Positions 8,190 to 15,057 of a stretch of DNA of 22,526 bases are shown here, piece by piece (the first letter of the stretch is position 1; each line of letters starts with the position of its first letter). Source of the stretch: a virus; IMG/VR virus record IMGVR_UViG_3300047375_000218, positions 1-22,526 of that record, one strand, 5' to 3'. Position numbers and translations under genes: made by a program. Under the pieces are notes generated by a model. The model was not told where the DNA came from. It saw nothing but the letters and a program-made list of their open reading frames with translations, and ran no database searches.

Positions 8190-8713
8190 TATCTACTTAG
8201 CTGGTATAAGCTCTGCTTTAGTATTTTTTGCACCTCTCTTAATAGCTGTGCTTGTGTTTGTGCTACGGCTTTCTTAAAGCCTTTCTCTGCGTAGTTTACA
8301 TTACGCTTATTATCCGGTTCAGCTTTTGCCTTTCCTCTAGGTAGTCCGTAATTTACGATAGCAGCATAGTAGCCGTCGAAAGTCTTACCTGCCTTCTTAC
8401 CCATTCTAGCTCCTACATAACCTAAAAGAGCTCCCCTTTTCCTAGAAGGGAAAAACCCAATAGACCGGCGTAAGTTCCCGCTCTTATTGGTTATAGTACT
8501 CTCTTTGTTTTTCTTTTTAACCGTTCTAGTAGTTACGCTGCTTTTCTTTGAGTCTTTTATAGAAGCCTTTACAGCCGTTACCATTGGCTTAGCTGCCTTT
8601 CGTATGCCGGCCTTAAATTGTCTAGCTTTCTTACGGTCTATTTCTGCTAACCGCTCTAGCTTCATTAAAGCCTTTTCTAGTCCTTCTACCTCAAAGTAAA
8701 TGCCGTCCTTCAT
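8189..8713 (-). CDS. HK97 gp10-like head-tail joining/tail completion protein
   Basis: The 174-residue very basic protein matches the HK97 gp10 family: an N-terminal VEGLEKALMKLERLAEIDRK helix, a KAAKPMVTAVKASIKDS helix, a lysine-rich loop, the GNLRRSIGFF motif typical of this family, then a GYVGARMGKKAGKTFDGYYA segment and AIVNYGLPRGK near the C-terminus (compare the family pattern YA.ivEyGt). A C-terminal helix follows. It acts at the head-tail interface during tail completion. It overlaps both neighbours by one base. Confidence 0.82.
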   Translation of the reverse strand: MKDGIYFEVEGLEKALMKLERLAEIDRKKARQFKAGIRKAAKPMVTAVKASIKDSKKSSVTTRTVKKKNKESTITNKSGNLRRSIGFFPSRKRGALLGYVGARMGKKAGKTFDGYYAAIVNYGLPRGKAKAEPDNKRNVNYAEKGFKKAVAQTQAQLLREVQKILKQSLYQLSR

Positions 8714-9030
8714 TAGTCCCTTAGTGTAGTGTCTAAAATCAAGTAACGCTCTCTACCTTCTAAGCTTACGCCCTCTATTTCGTAGGTGTTTCCGTCCCAG
8801 CTTATTTTAGTGGTAGCGTCTACATCGCTTCTATAACGAATAGTAAAACGTACCTTATTAACGCTAGTAAGTCTAGAGGTTTCTTCTCCTTCCTTTACTG
8901 TGCGGTAGTCTACTTTAGCCCATACGTTACCCAGGTCGCTATACGTGCGTACGGCCTGGCCGAAGCTGTCCGTACTTACGCTAGCACTTCGTAGCGTTAT
9001 TCTTCTATCTAGTTTACCGGGATCAATCAA
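8713..9030 (-). CDS. Head-tail adaptor (SPP1 gp16 / phage H_T_join family)
   Basis: The 105-residue protein starts MIDPGKLDRRITLRSASVST, nearly a textbook start for this family (xxGxLrhRItl), followed by DSFGQAVRTYSDLGNVWAKV and a C-terminal FTIRYRSDVDATTKISWDG then YEIEGVSLEGRERYLIL. These small beta-barrel proteins form the stopper ring under the connector and close the head after packaging. It overlaps the connector gene by eight bases and the gp10-like gene by one base. Confidence 0.9.
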   Translation of the reverse strand: MIDPGKLDRRITLRSASVSTDSFGQAVRTYSDLGNVWAKVDYRTVKEGEETSRLTSVNKVRFTIRYRSDVDATTKISWDGNTYEIEGVSLEGRERYLILDTTLRD

Positions 9031-9613
9031 AGCGGAAAACTCTAAACGGGTTTAGTAAGTACTCGCTAGCTGTAGGTAAGCGGTGTACGCTGTCTACTCG
9101 CTTCTCGTACATTTCTCCAATAATCAAAAGCATAGCCATTTTTATATTTGCCGGTACGTCCGAAGCTTGAGTATAGCCGCAGGTATAACGAATAATAACA
9201 GCGTTTACCGTGTCCTTTGTAGCTTGCCAGCCTTGGTCGGGCATTATACGCCCCGGCTCGCTTACTAGGTCGGTATTGTAGTCGCTAGCTGTTACGGTCT
9301 GCTCTACTCCGCTGCCGTCTACATACTTAACACTAGCTACGCTTTGTACTGGTCCTCTACTTAAATAGATTATATTTTTGTCCCCTTGGAACGGATCTAC
9401 TCCCGTTTTATACACCGGGAAGAAATCGTAGAACTCATCTATCACCGTAGTCAATAAGAACCGCCCTAAGTAGTGCTCCGCTATTTGTGTCGAAGCTTCA
9501 ATAAGTACCCCTAGTAGAGTGTCCTCGTCGCTAGAGTCTACGCGTAAATAGTCCTTAACCTCTTGTACGGTTAAAGCTTTTAAAGTTGCTGGGGTTACTA
9601 TACTGTAGCTCAT
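9023..9613 (-). CDS. Head-tail connector protein (HK97 gp6-like)
   Basis: The 196-residue protein has the gp6/gp15 connector motif near the N-terminus: LTVQEVKDYLRVDSSDEDTL, followed by LGVLIEASTQIAEHYLGRFL. A long middle with a YLSRGPVQSVASVKYVDG segment and an RYTCGYTQASDVPANIKMAM helix follow, as in longer members of the family. The protein forms the ring below the portal. The ATG at 9613 overlaps the stop of the 66-residue gene by one base. Confidence 0.88.
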   Translation of the reverse strand: MSYSIVTPATLKALTVQEVKDYLRVDSSDEDTLLGVLIEASTQIAEHYLGRFLLTTVIDEFYDFFPVYKTGVDPFQGDKNIIYLSRGPVQSVASVKYVDGSGVEQTVTASDYNTDLVSEPGRIMPDQGWQATKDTVNAVIIRYTCGYTQASDVPANIKMAMLLIIGEMYEKRVDSVHRLPTASEYLLNPFRVFRFD

Positions 9614-9813
9614 TACTTAGCTTTGCGGGTTGTTCTTTTTGTGGTCTTTTTGCTTACTGCTCTCTCAGCTTTAGCCGCTTTCTTTTCTTCTACTACCGAG
9701 CAAAAGCCAGCGTTTAAAAGGTCTTGAGCTAGCGCAGTAGGCAGCACTTCCACCTGCCCTTTACGGTAGTGGAAGTCTGCCCCTGCTATAGCTTGGTTAA
9801 AAATAACCTTCAT
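9613..9813 (-). CDS. 66-residue small basic-tailed protein between capsid and connector
   Basis: The protein opens MKVIFNQAIAGADFHYRKGQ, then VEVLPTALAQDLLNAGFCSV and a strongly basic, lysine- and threonine-rich tail from about residue 44. The first 42 residues share their pattern with the 62-residue protein at 7615-7803. It lies two bases after the capsid stop. A role in head completion is possible from position, and the basic tail could touch DNA or capsid, but this is inference. Confidence 0.7.
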   Translation of the reverse strand: MKVIFNQAIAGADFHYRKGQVEVLPTALAQDLLNAGFCSVVEEKKAAKAERAVSKKTTKRTTRKAK

Positions 9814-9815
9814 TA

Positions 9816-11045
9816 TTAAGAGCCCATTACTAGGTGCTTAATAGCGCTGCCTTGTAGTACGTTAGCGTCTATACGTCGGTAGCCGATGAAGCCCGTCGAG
9901 AGGGAGTCAGCGAACCTTTCCGAAAGTCTTAAAATCTGTACGCCGCCCGCTTCGTGGATGTAGTACTGTGAAAGATCACCGAATAAAATAACTTTAGCAT
10001 CAGCACCAATCGAAGCCATATCTTCGTTAATGTATACCGGCTTACCAAATAACATATCCGGCTCACCTACTGACATTCCCGGCACATACGAAGGGAAATC
10101 ATTTGTTTGCGCAAAACCGAGGATTCTAATAGCTTTAGCTGTGCTAGAATTCATCATCCACCCCGCGTTAGGAGCGTTACGGTAAGAAGCGTCTACACTA
10201 TAGAAAAGGTCCATAACTTCACTCAACGTAATAGCTGAATTTGAAGTTAAGAGCTTACCTTGAGTAGATCCAGTTACGATACCTTGAGGCTTAGAAACTG
10301 CTGGAGGTCCTACAACGTCAGCACCAGTAGTAAGGTCTGCGTTAATACCTCTCTTTAAGCGGTTAGCCAATTGGCCACCTACGAAGCTAGCCAAGTCGAA
10401 AGCGTTATCGCTCATCAATTGGTTAGAAACTTTTACCAAGCCCGAACCGTAAGTAAATGGCTCAAATTTAACATTAGTAAAAGTCATATCGCTAACAGTT
10501 GCAGCAGTACCTTCTCCTAAGATAGCAGCTACTACCGCTGTATCGTCGTTAGCAGGTAAGTTAAACGCTTGGCCGTTTGCCGTGCGGATAACTGTAGCTA
10601 CTTGCTCAATGTCCGATTTAAACAACTCGGTAGCGCTTATAAAGTCGCTCCAGTTTTCCGGTACAAGGAAGCCTCCTAAGCCGTCGGTAGTAGTAATTTG
10701 CGTATCAGTTCCTCGTAACTCTTGAATAGCGCGAGCCTCTGCTGCGTTCAAACCGTTAATACCCTTACGTAAGTAAGCGTTAAAAGCGTCGCGAGCTTCT
10801 ACTTTAGCAGGTGTCGCATTGTCGCGTACCTCGTCAGCTTTAGAAGCTAGTTCTTTTTTAAGTTCTTCGGCTCTTTCGATACGAGTAGCAGAAGCGCGGA
10901 GCTCGTCTACTTCGTTGTTAATAGTGTCGAACTTTTCGTTTTCCTCGTTTGAAAGGTTACGGCCTTCTGCTTTAGCAGCCGCTACCATTCCTTGCATTTG
11001 CTCAATAAGAGCAGCGCGTTTTTCGCGCAATTGTTTAGCGTTCAT
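9816..11045 (-). CDS. Major capsid protein (HK97 fold)
   Basis: The 409-residue protein has the layout of HK97 gp5. It has an N-terminal coiled-coil delta domain (about 1-95, MNAKQLREKRAALIEQMQGM onward), a likely protease cleavage zone near residues 95-130, then the shell domain with GGFLVPENWSDFISATELFK, GWMMNSSTAKAIRILGF, the YINEDMASIGADAKVILFGD and GFIGYRRIDANVLQGSAIKH motifs of the family. The delta domain replaces a separate scaffold protein, and none is visible. The gene overlaps the protease C-terminus by 11 bases. It has no extra decoration domain. Confidence 0.95.
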   Translation of the reverse strand: MNAKQLREKRAALIEQMQGMVAAAKAEGRNLSNEENEKFDTINNEVDELRASATRIERAEELKKELASKADEVRDNATPAKVEARDAFNAYLRKGINGLNAAEARAIQELRGTDTQITTTDGLGGFLVPENWSDFISATELFKSDIEQVATVIRTANGQAFNLPANDDTAVVAAILGEGTAATVSDMTFTNVKFEPFTYGSGLVKVSNQLMSDNAFDLASFVGGQLANRLKRGINADLTTGADVVGPPAVSKPQGIVTGSTQGKLLTSNSAITLSEVMDLFYSVDASYRNAPNAGWMMNSSTAKAIRILGFAQTNDFPSYVPGMSVGEPDMLFGKPVYINEDMASIGADAKVILFGDLSQYYIHEAGGVQILRLSERFADSLSTGFIGYRRIDANVLQGSAIKHLVMGS

Positions 11046-12324
11046 TTTTAGCTAGTTTAATTAAAGCATTATATAAATTCAAGTTTACCTCCTCTTTGGG
11101 TGTCTCTCTTGCTTCCTCCGCTTCGCCTTCGCCGTTAGGCTCGGCGCTGCGTAGTCCGCTTGAGGCTTGTACGTACGCCGGGTAAACTACGGCGCTGACG
11201 TCAAATAAAGAACTTACGCTCTCTATATATCTTACGTGCTGGCCGTCCTCTAGGCGCCAGCTATCTTTATCTACAGTAAAGCCAAAGCTAGACTGTGTTA
11301 AATCTCCTCTTTTATAAAGCTCCAGTAAGTCATTACCGTAGCTAGTGTTAGGCATATCAAAACGATAGTAAAGGCCTTTATCGTCCTCCTTAACTTCTAA
11401 CGTACCGCTAGCAGTTCTAGCTAGCAGGTAGTTACTATCGTGGTTATAGAGCGCTCGTATATCGTCGTTTAAAGCGTTCTTAAAAGCTCCTGGTAGTATG
11501 ATCTCCCTAAAGCCTCCTAAGTCCTCGCTCATTGAATTAAATACACTAGCGTAACCTTCTACCGTTCTGCCCTCTAGAGCTCGCGTTTCGCTGTTGTAGC
11601 TTCTTTGCTCTACTAAGTTCTCTTTACTGCGTACCTCTGCGCCGTCTACTTTCGTTAACGTGCTGAATAGGTGCGCTACTTTTAGAGGCGGCTTACGCTC
11701 CGTAAAAGCTTGCTCTTCGCTATCGTATTCGTAAATACTTATAAGCGCTGCGGGATCTTCCGCAGTTCCGTTTACTTTAAAACCGCTGTCGCTTTCTATT
11801 TGTCCGTGACGCTCTACTTCTACTATAACCCCTTGGCTACGTCCTCCGGAGCTATTCCAGCTTACGAAGTCCCCTACGTTTACCTCGTCGGCTTCCGCTC
11901 GGCCCTGGTCTTCTTTATAGCCGGCTTCCTCCATTGGTTCCGATTTGCCGTATGTTATAATAATCTCGGTAGCTGTTTCTTCTACCTTCTTTATATGGCG
12001 CTCGCTTTTTTCTTCTTTCATATTTTCTAAGGTTCTTTCTGCCCAGCGGTGCATTTCATCACCGCCCCAAGCTGCGTACATTATAGAGCCGCAGATTTGT
12101 TTACCGTCCTCGTCTTTAAAACGTCCTTTATCGTAAACTTTAGCTCTAGATAAAAAGCTGTAAATACGAGGTAAGCGCTGCTTTGTTACCGCCTCTCTAT
12201 TAGCTATTATTCGGGCCGATTCCCAGCCTACTGGCGTACCGCAGTCGGTCCCTTCCTCCTCTCGGATTTTTAGAGCTCTCTTTGCGTTATCTACGGCAGC
12301 TTGTGGGTAGTCGGTCCAGGGCAT
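11035..12324 (-). CDS. Prohead serine protease with two extra N-terminal domains
   Basis: The 429-residue protein is about twice the usual length. Residues about 1-105 form a helical domain (YPQAAVDNAKRALKIREEEG, GWESARIIANRE, then IMYAAWGGDEMHRWAERTLE) known as a stand-alone or fused domain in phages. Residues about 146-225 are a small tudor/SH3-like module of the HVA1/DUF2945 type (VGDFVSWNSSGGRSQGVIVE through KVAHLFSTLTKV). Residues about 226-395 are the HK97-type prohead protease, with the expected YNHD (His295) and QSSFGF (Ser345-346) motifs. The enzyme cleaves the capsid delta domain during maturation. It follows the portal gene directly and overlaps the capsid start. The extra domains may help incorporation into the prohead (inference). 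Confidence 0.92.
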   Translation of the reverse strand: MPWTDYPQAAVDNAKRALKIREEEGTDCGTPVGWESARIIANREAVTKQRLPRIYSFLSRAKVYDKGRFKDEDGKQICGSIMYAAWGGDEMHRWAERTLENMKEEKSERHIKKVEETATEIIITYGKSEPMEEAGYKEDQGRAEADEVNVGDFVSWNSSGGRSQGVIVEVERHGQIESDSGFKVNGTAEDPAALISIYEYDSEEQAFTERKPPLKVAHLFSTLTKVDGAEVRSKENLVEQRSYNSETRALEGRTVEGYASVFNSMSEDLGGFREIILPGAFKNALNDDIRALYNHDSNYLLARTASGTLEVKEDDKGLYYRFDMPNTSYGNDLLELYKRGDLTQSSFGFTVDKDSWRLEDGQHVRYIESVSSLFDVSAVVYPAYVQASSGLRSAEPNGEGEAEEARETPKEEVNLNLYNALIKLAKNER

Positions 12325-13545
12325 CTAGTCAGCGTCTACGTTAGTATTATCTTGTCCGCTTTGGACCATATTTAAAGGCTGTAGGTATACGTCTCCACCT
12401 TCTACCGGGTTAAGGTTCTCTAGGTCCCTAATATCGTTTACCGATAGCCAGCCCCATTGGCGGGCAGTAGCGTAAGCTTCGTACCTTGCCTTTTGGTCCC
12501 CACGCATTAAACCCTCTAGGGTAAAGTAAGCGTAGTAGTTACTTTCGTCTTCTCTAAATAGCTTACGGTTTAGCTCTACCTCCATACGTCTAACGTAAGG
12601 CTGTAGACAGTCCCTAACGAATACTATACTTTGCTGCTCTACGTTAGCTCTAGTGCTTGAGTTCTCAAGGTCCGCTAAGTAGCTCGGAGGTATTCTAAAG
12701 ATTCTAGCTATTTCGTTTACTTGGAATTTACGAGATTGTAAGAACTGGGCCGCCTCCGGATCTAGTCCTATTTTCTCGTACTTCATACCTTCCTCAAGGA
12801 TAGCCGTAGAGTGCGCGTTACTGTTACCTGCTTGCGCTCGGTTCCAGCTTGCTTTAAGTCTCTTTATTATTTCGTTATCTAATCTACCGGGAGCCGTAAT
12901 AACCCCGCCAGTATTTGCGCCATTAGAGTAGAAACGTGCGCCGTACTCTTGGGCCGCTAGCCCAATAGCTACGGCTTCCCGTGCTACCGTTATAGGGCTC
13001 TTACCCGTTAGGCCGTTAAAGCTTAACCCTACAAAGTGTAAAACCTCGTAATCTAGGTAAGTATGTTTTTTATCGAATATATAGACCTTTTCGCCGTCTA
13101 CTATTTTAACCTCTACTAGTAAAGGATTAAGAGGCGTTAAAGATACGGGCCTCCCGGCTCCGTTCATTTCTATTTTAGCGTAGCTGTTACCGTGTAGTAC
13201 CAAGTTAGCCGCCATACATTCACGAAAAGTAAAGGTAGAGCTCACGCTATTTGGCTGCTCTGCTAATAGCTTTTGGATTGGATGGCCTACCGCTTTTACG
13301 CGGGTTTCGCCGTCTGCTTTATATACGTTTAGAGGTATGCTAGCTATCGTTTCGCTTATGATCCTTACAGCTGCGTAAACAGCGCTAAAGGTTAGCGCGT
13401 TGTCTTCGCTTACTTGTACTCCCGTTTTGCTAGTACCAAAAAGCCCCGTAAGCCACGCAGCAGGGTTAGCTAAACTAGTGCTGGGGTTTTCCGGGGAGCT
13501 TCTAAATAAGCGGGCTAGTAGCCCTGGGTTTTTATTTTCTGCCAA
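12325..13545 (-). CDS. Portal protein (HK97 family)
   Basis: The 406-residue protein matches HK97-type portals: LTFSAVYAAVRIISETIASI near residue 51, then VKAVGHPIQKLLAEQPNSVS, a GNSYAKIEMNG motif, VLHFVGLSFNGLTGKSPI, the AQFLQSRKFQVNEIARIFRI PPSYL motif, and RDCLQPYVRRMEVELNRKLF. It forms the dodecameric ring through which DNA enters and leaves the head. The gene is separated from the upstream accessory island by 68 bases that carry a good -7 promoter element, and it abuts the protease gene. Confidence 0.95.
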   Translation of the reverse strand: MAENKNPGLLARLFRSSPENPSTSLANPAAWLTGLFGTSKTGVQVSEDNALTFSAVYAAVRIISETIASIPLNVYKADGETRVKAVGHPIQKLLAEQPNSVSSTFTFRECMAANLVLHGNSYAKIEMNGAGRPVSLTPLNPLLVEVKIVDGEKVYIFDKKHTYLDYEVLHFVGLSFNGLTGKSPITVAREAVAIGLAAQEYGARFYSNGANTGGVITAPGRLDNEIIKRLKASWNRAQAGNSNAHSTAILEEGMKYEKIGLDPEAAQFLQSRKFQVNEIARIFRIPPSYLADLENSSTRANVEQQSIVFVRDCLQPYVRRMEVELNRKLFREDESNYYAYFTLEGLMRGDQKARYEAYATARQWGWLSVNDIRDLENLNPVEGGDVYLQPLNMVQSGQDNTNVDAD

Positions 13546-13568
13546 AACTTAGAAGTGTATACTTTATG

Positions 13569-13576
13569 CAAATATA
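13569..13576 (-). promoter_or_regulatory. Possible -7 element upstream of the head operon
   Basis: The minus strand reads TATATTTG at 13576-13569, an exact match to the Bacteroidota -7 consensus TAnnTTTG, about 23 bases before the portal ATG. At the position 19 bases further upstream there is CAAG, not TTTG, so the -33 element is missing or weak. The region has A/T runs. It could start late transcription with help from a phage factor (inference). Confidence 0.45.
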
Positions 13577-13613
13577 CAAAAAAAAGTCTTTACTTCTTGT
13601 TTGGTTGCGTTTT

Positions 13614-13790
13614 TTATTGTATAGGGAGCCTAGTAATTTTAAAGCGGTCGTTCTCGTAGTAGTTGCACTTGGAGTTAATAACCTTCGTTAATGTACTGTA
13701 GTTTAAGTTTAAGGCCTTGCAAGCTTTGGTAAGTGTCCTAAACCCTTCTACCTTTCTAGAGCTCTTAGACTCTACTAAAATAATCCTCAT
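13614..13790 (-). CDS. 58-residue protein with a helix-turn-helix-like segment
   Basis: I chose the start at ATG 13790-13788 because it overlaps the upstream stop as ATGA and begins MRIILVESKSSRKV, the usual look of this protein type. The longer frame up to 13877 overlaps another coding gene. The segment GFRTLTKACKALNLNYSTLT (about 16-35) resembles NUMOD1-like or other short helix-turn-helix units (compare the pattern sl.eAakalgis.sti..ai), followed by a basic C-terminal strand. DNA binding is therefore plausible, but no partner domain is present. It is the last gene of the accessory island. Confidence 0.65.
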   Translation of the reverse strand: MRIILVESKSSRKVEGFRTLTKACKALNLNYSTLTKVINSKCNYYENDRFKITRLPIQ

Positions 13791-13909
13791 ATAAATAAAA
13801 TAGCGTTTTCGTATTCCTTTTCTATGCAAGCGGCGCAGGCTTGCGGATCCTCTCCAGCTTCCGTATAAATAGCGCAAGCTTCGCAGTAGTAACCTATCTT
13901 AGTAGACAT
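13787..13909 (-). CDS. 40-residue zinc-ribbon-like protein
   Basis: This small ORF begins at ATG 13909-13907 inside the end of the upstream membrane-protein gene and ends in the ATGA overlap with the 58-residue gene. It carries two CxxC pairs (CEAC at residues 9-12 and CAAC at 25-28) within an acidic 40-residue chain, which suggests one zinc-binding ribbon. The tight overlaps and Cys spacing argue that it is real. The function is unknown. Adaptor or nucleic-acid contact roles are common for such proteins (inference). Confidence 0.6.
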   Translation of the reverse strand: MSTKIGYYCEACAIYTEAGEDPQACAACIEKEYENAILFI

Positions 13910-14048
13910 AGCCTAAAAGAATGTACTGTATAAAGCTCATAGCTTTAAATAGTAGGTTCATCATTGGGAAGAATAGCAGCCCGCTAGCTACTATTATTAA
14001 GAGCGTCCTCGCGTCTCTTTGGTCCTGGGTTATTACTTTCTTTGCCAT
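13899..14048 (-). CDS. 49-residue single-span membrane protein, holin candidate
   Basis: The ORF starts at ATG 14048-14046 and ends TAA 13901-13899, overlapping the next gene by 11 bases and the previous by 16. It has a charged N-terminus (MAKKVITQDQRDAR) and then a hydrophobic span (TLLIIVASGLLFFPMMNLLF) with a second weaker hydrophobic part (SFIQYILLGYVY). The charge-then-span layout is compatible with a small holin or a membrane-located accessory protein. The endolysin lies about 4.5 kb upstream, so the holin idea is only a guess. Confidence 0.6.
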   Translation of the reverse strand: MAKKVITQDQRDARTLLIIVASGLLFFPMMNLLFKAMSFIQYILLGYVY

Positions 14049-14194
14049 TGCTTTAAATAAAATTTAGCTTTTTCTAAGCTGTTAAACTTGCGGCTTCCGT
14101 AGAAGCTTGGGGTATTGGGTAAGGCGGTAAAAGAGCCGGGCTGAGTCTCTAAGATCTCAGCGCCGGCGTATTGTATTACTCTCTTAAGCTTCAT
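14033..14194 (-). CDS. 53-residue basic protein, function unknown
   Basis: The ORF starts at ATG 14194-14192, overlapping the 79-residue gene's stop by one base (TAATG), and runs to TAA 14035-14033. The chain is basic (MKLKRVIQYAGAEILE at the start and LEKAKFYLKQWQRK at the end). Its C-terminal coding bases overlap the start of the membrane-protein gene. The coupling on both sides supports expression. I recognise no family. Confidence 0.6.
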   Translation of the reverse strand: MKLKRVIQYAGAEILETQPGSFTALPNTPSFYGSRKFNSLEKAKFYLKQWQRK

Positions 14195-14433
14195 TACTTA
14201 GCTAGGAAATTAGCGACATACTTAAAGAAGTGCATTACGTCTCCGTTATGAAAGTCAATTTTTACTAAGTTGTTTTTAGCTGTTGCCTGCGTTTTCTTGT
14301 CAGCTGAAGCTAAGAAGTCTACTACTATAGCTAAAGGGATATAGTTTACGCCCCACTCTTTACCCTCTGCTTCTATTACTGTATCTAAGCTTAGGCCTTT
14401 CTCTTCTAGTAGTGTGTTTAAGTAGTTTCTCAT
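14194..14433 (-). CDS. 79-residue phage protein, function unknown
   Basis: The protein starts MRNYLNTLLEEKGLSLDTVI and continues with GVNYIPLAIVVDFLA and a C-terminal DVMHFFKYVANFLAK helix. It is a type I have seen as a conserved hypothetical of Bacteroidota phages. It is all-helical in appearance, with no catalytic motif. It is the first gene after its own promoter/leader cassette (-7 at 14470-14463) and the first of five overlapping small genes that lead to the portal. Independent promotion suggests a regulatory, anti-host or early role rather than a head role (inference). Confidence 0.75.
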   Translation of the reverse strand: MRNYLNTLLEEKGLSLDTVIEAEGKEWGVNYIPLAIVVDFLASADKKTQATAKNNLVKIDFHNGDVMHFFKYVANFLAK

Positions 14434-14435
14434 TT

Positions 14436-14493
14436 TAGTAGTTGTTGTTGTTATTACTGGTGTAAATATACGGCAGTTTTTTAACTATGCAAA
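14436..14493 (-). promoter_or_regulatory. Bacteroidota-type promoter with repeated leader, copy 1
   Basis: On the minus strand TTTG (14493-14490) is followed after 19 bases by TATATTTA (14470-14463), which fits the -33/-7 promoter of Bacteroidota (TTTG, TAnnTTTG). The 37 bases 14472-14436 are identical to 15036-15000 and hold the -7 element plus a leader with three AAC units. The ATG of the 79-residue gene lies two bases beyond the repeat. An A-rich stretch upstream may help. Confidence 0.82.
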
Positions 14494-14530
14494 TAAAATG
14501 CTATTTTTTTTCATATTTTTTTTTAGGCCA

Positions 14531-14553
14531 TAAAAAAAGCCCCTCGCGGGGCT
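14531..14553 (-). terminator. Rho-independent terminator of the 145-residue gene
   Basis: The minus strand forms AGCCCC-GCGA-GGGGCT (14553-14538), a perfect six-pair stem closed by a GNRA tetraloop (GCGA), followed by a run of T (14538-14532). The hairpin starts five bases after the stop of the 145-residue gene. It ends that unit before the next promoter cassette begins. Confidence 0.92.
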
Positions 14554-14558
14554 CTCTC

Positions 14559-14996
14559 TTATTCGTTCAGTCCTAGCTTCTCTAGCTCTTCGTATTTCTT
14601 AGTACCGTACTTAGCTCCGATATTTAAAGTAGCGTACTTAAATTGAAAGTCTATACCTAGCTGCTTCTCTACTCCGTTATTATTGTACTCGTAGATATCT
14701 TCCATACCGTTAAAGCTTCCGCTTTGAAATACGCTTCTAAAATCTGCTTTAGCTTCTTTTATGTGATCTGCGTAAATATCTCTAGGATCAATCCAAACAT
14801 CTACCGAAGAGCCCATACTGAAAAAGTCGGTAGATACCTGGCACTTACAGCCGTAGAAAGCTTTTACATATTGCTTTACCATTGCTGACTGTCCGCGACC
14901 GGTTAGGTGTGTAGTGTAACCTTCTTTAGGAGCGTTGTAAGCTTCGATGTTTTTAAATTCTACTCCGTAAGCTGTAAAGTTGATTTTAGTTTTCAT
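14559..14996 (-). CDS. 145-residue LPD29-like accessory protein
   Basis: The protein starts MKTKINFTAYGVEFKNIEAY. Its middle reads QYVKAFYGCKCQVSTDFFSM and then GSSVDVWIDPRD, a pattern like the LPD29-type domain of phage polyvalent proteins (a short helix, a strand with S-FSMGxSIDV). The C-terminal part is charged and ends YGTKKYEELEKLGLNE. It is monocistronic: its own promoter cassette lies just upstream (-7 at 15034-15027) and a strong terminator just downstream. Such isolation between terminase and portal is typical of a moron-like gene. The biochemical role is unknown, and the LPD29 assignment is by eye. Confidence 0.75.
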   Translation of the reverse strand: MKTKINFTAYGVEFKNIEAYNAPKEGYTTHLTGRGQSAMVKQYVKAFYGCKCQVSTDFFSMGSSVDVWIDPRDIYADHIKEAKADFRSVFQSGSFNGMEDIYEYNNNGVEKQLGIDFQFKYATLNIGAKYGTKKYEELEKLGLNE

Positions 14997-14999
14997 TTG

Positions 15000-15057
15000 T
15001 AGTAGTTGTTGTTGTTATTACTGGTGTAAATATACGACTACTTTTTTAATATGCAAA
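15000..15057 (-). promoter_or_regulatory. Bacteroidota-type promoter with repeated leader, copy 2
   Basis: TTTG (15057-15054) and TATATTTA (15034-15027) are again separated by exactly 19 bases. The stretch 15036-15000 is identical over 37 bases to copy 1. The ATG of the 145-residue gene follows four bases later. The -33 element and the stretch between the boxes lie inside the last codons of the 57-residue gene, so the promoter is embedded in coding sequence. Confidence 0.82.

Noticed and set aside
13614-13877. Longer start (87 residues) for the helix-turn-helix-like gene
   Set aside because: The extra N-terminal part overlaps the 40-residue Cys-rich gene in another frame and is rich in Arg and Ser without pattern. 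The inner ATG at 13790 gives the ATGA overlap typical of this region.
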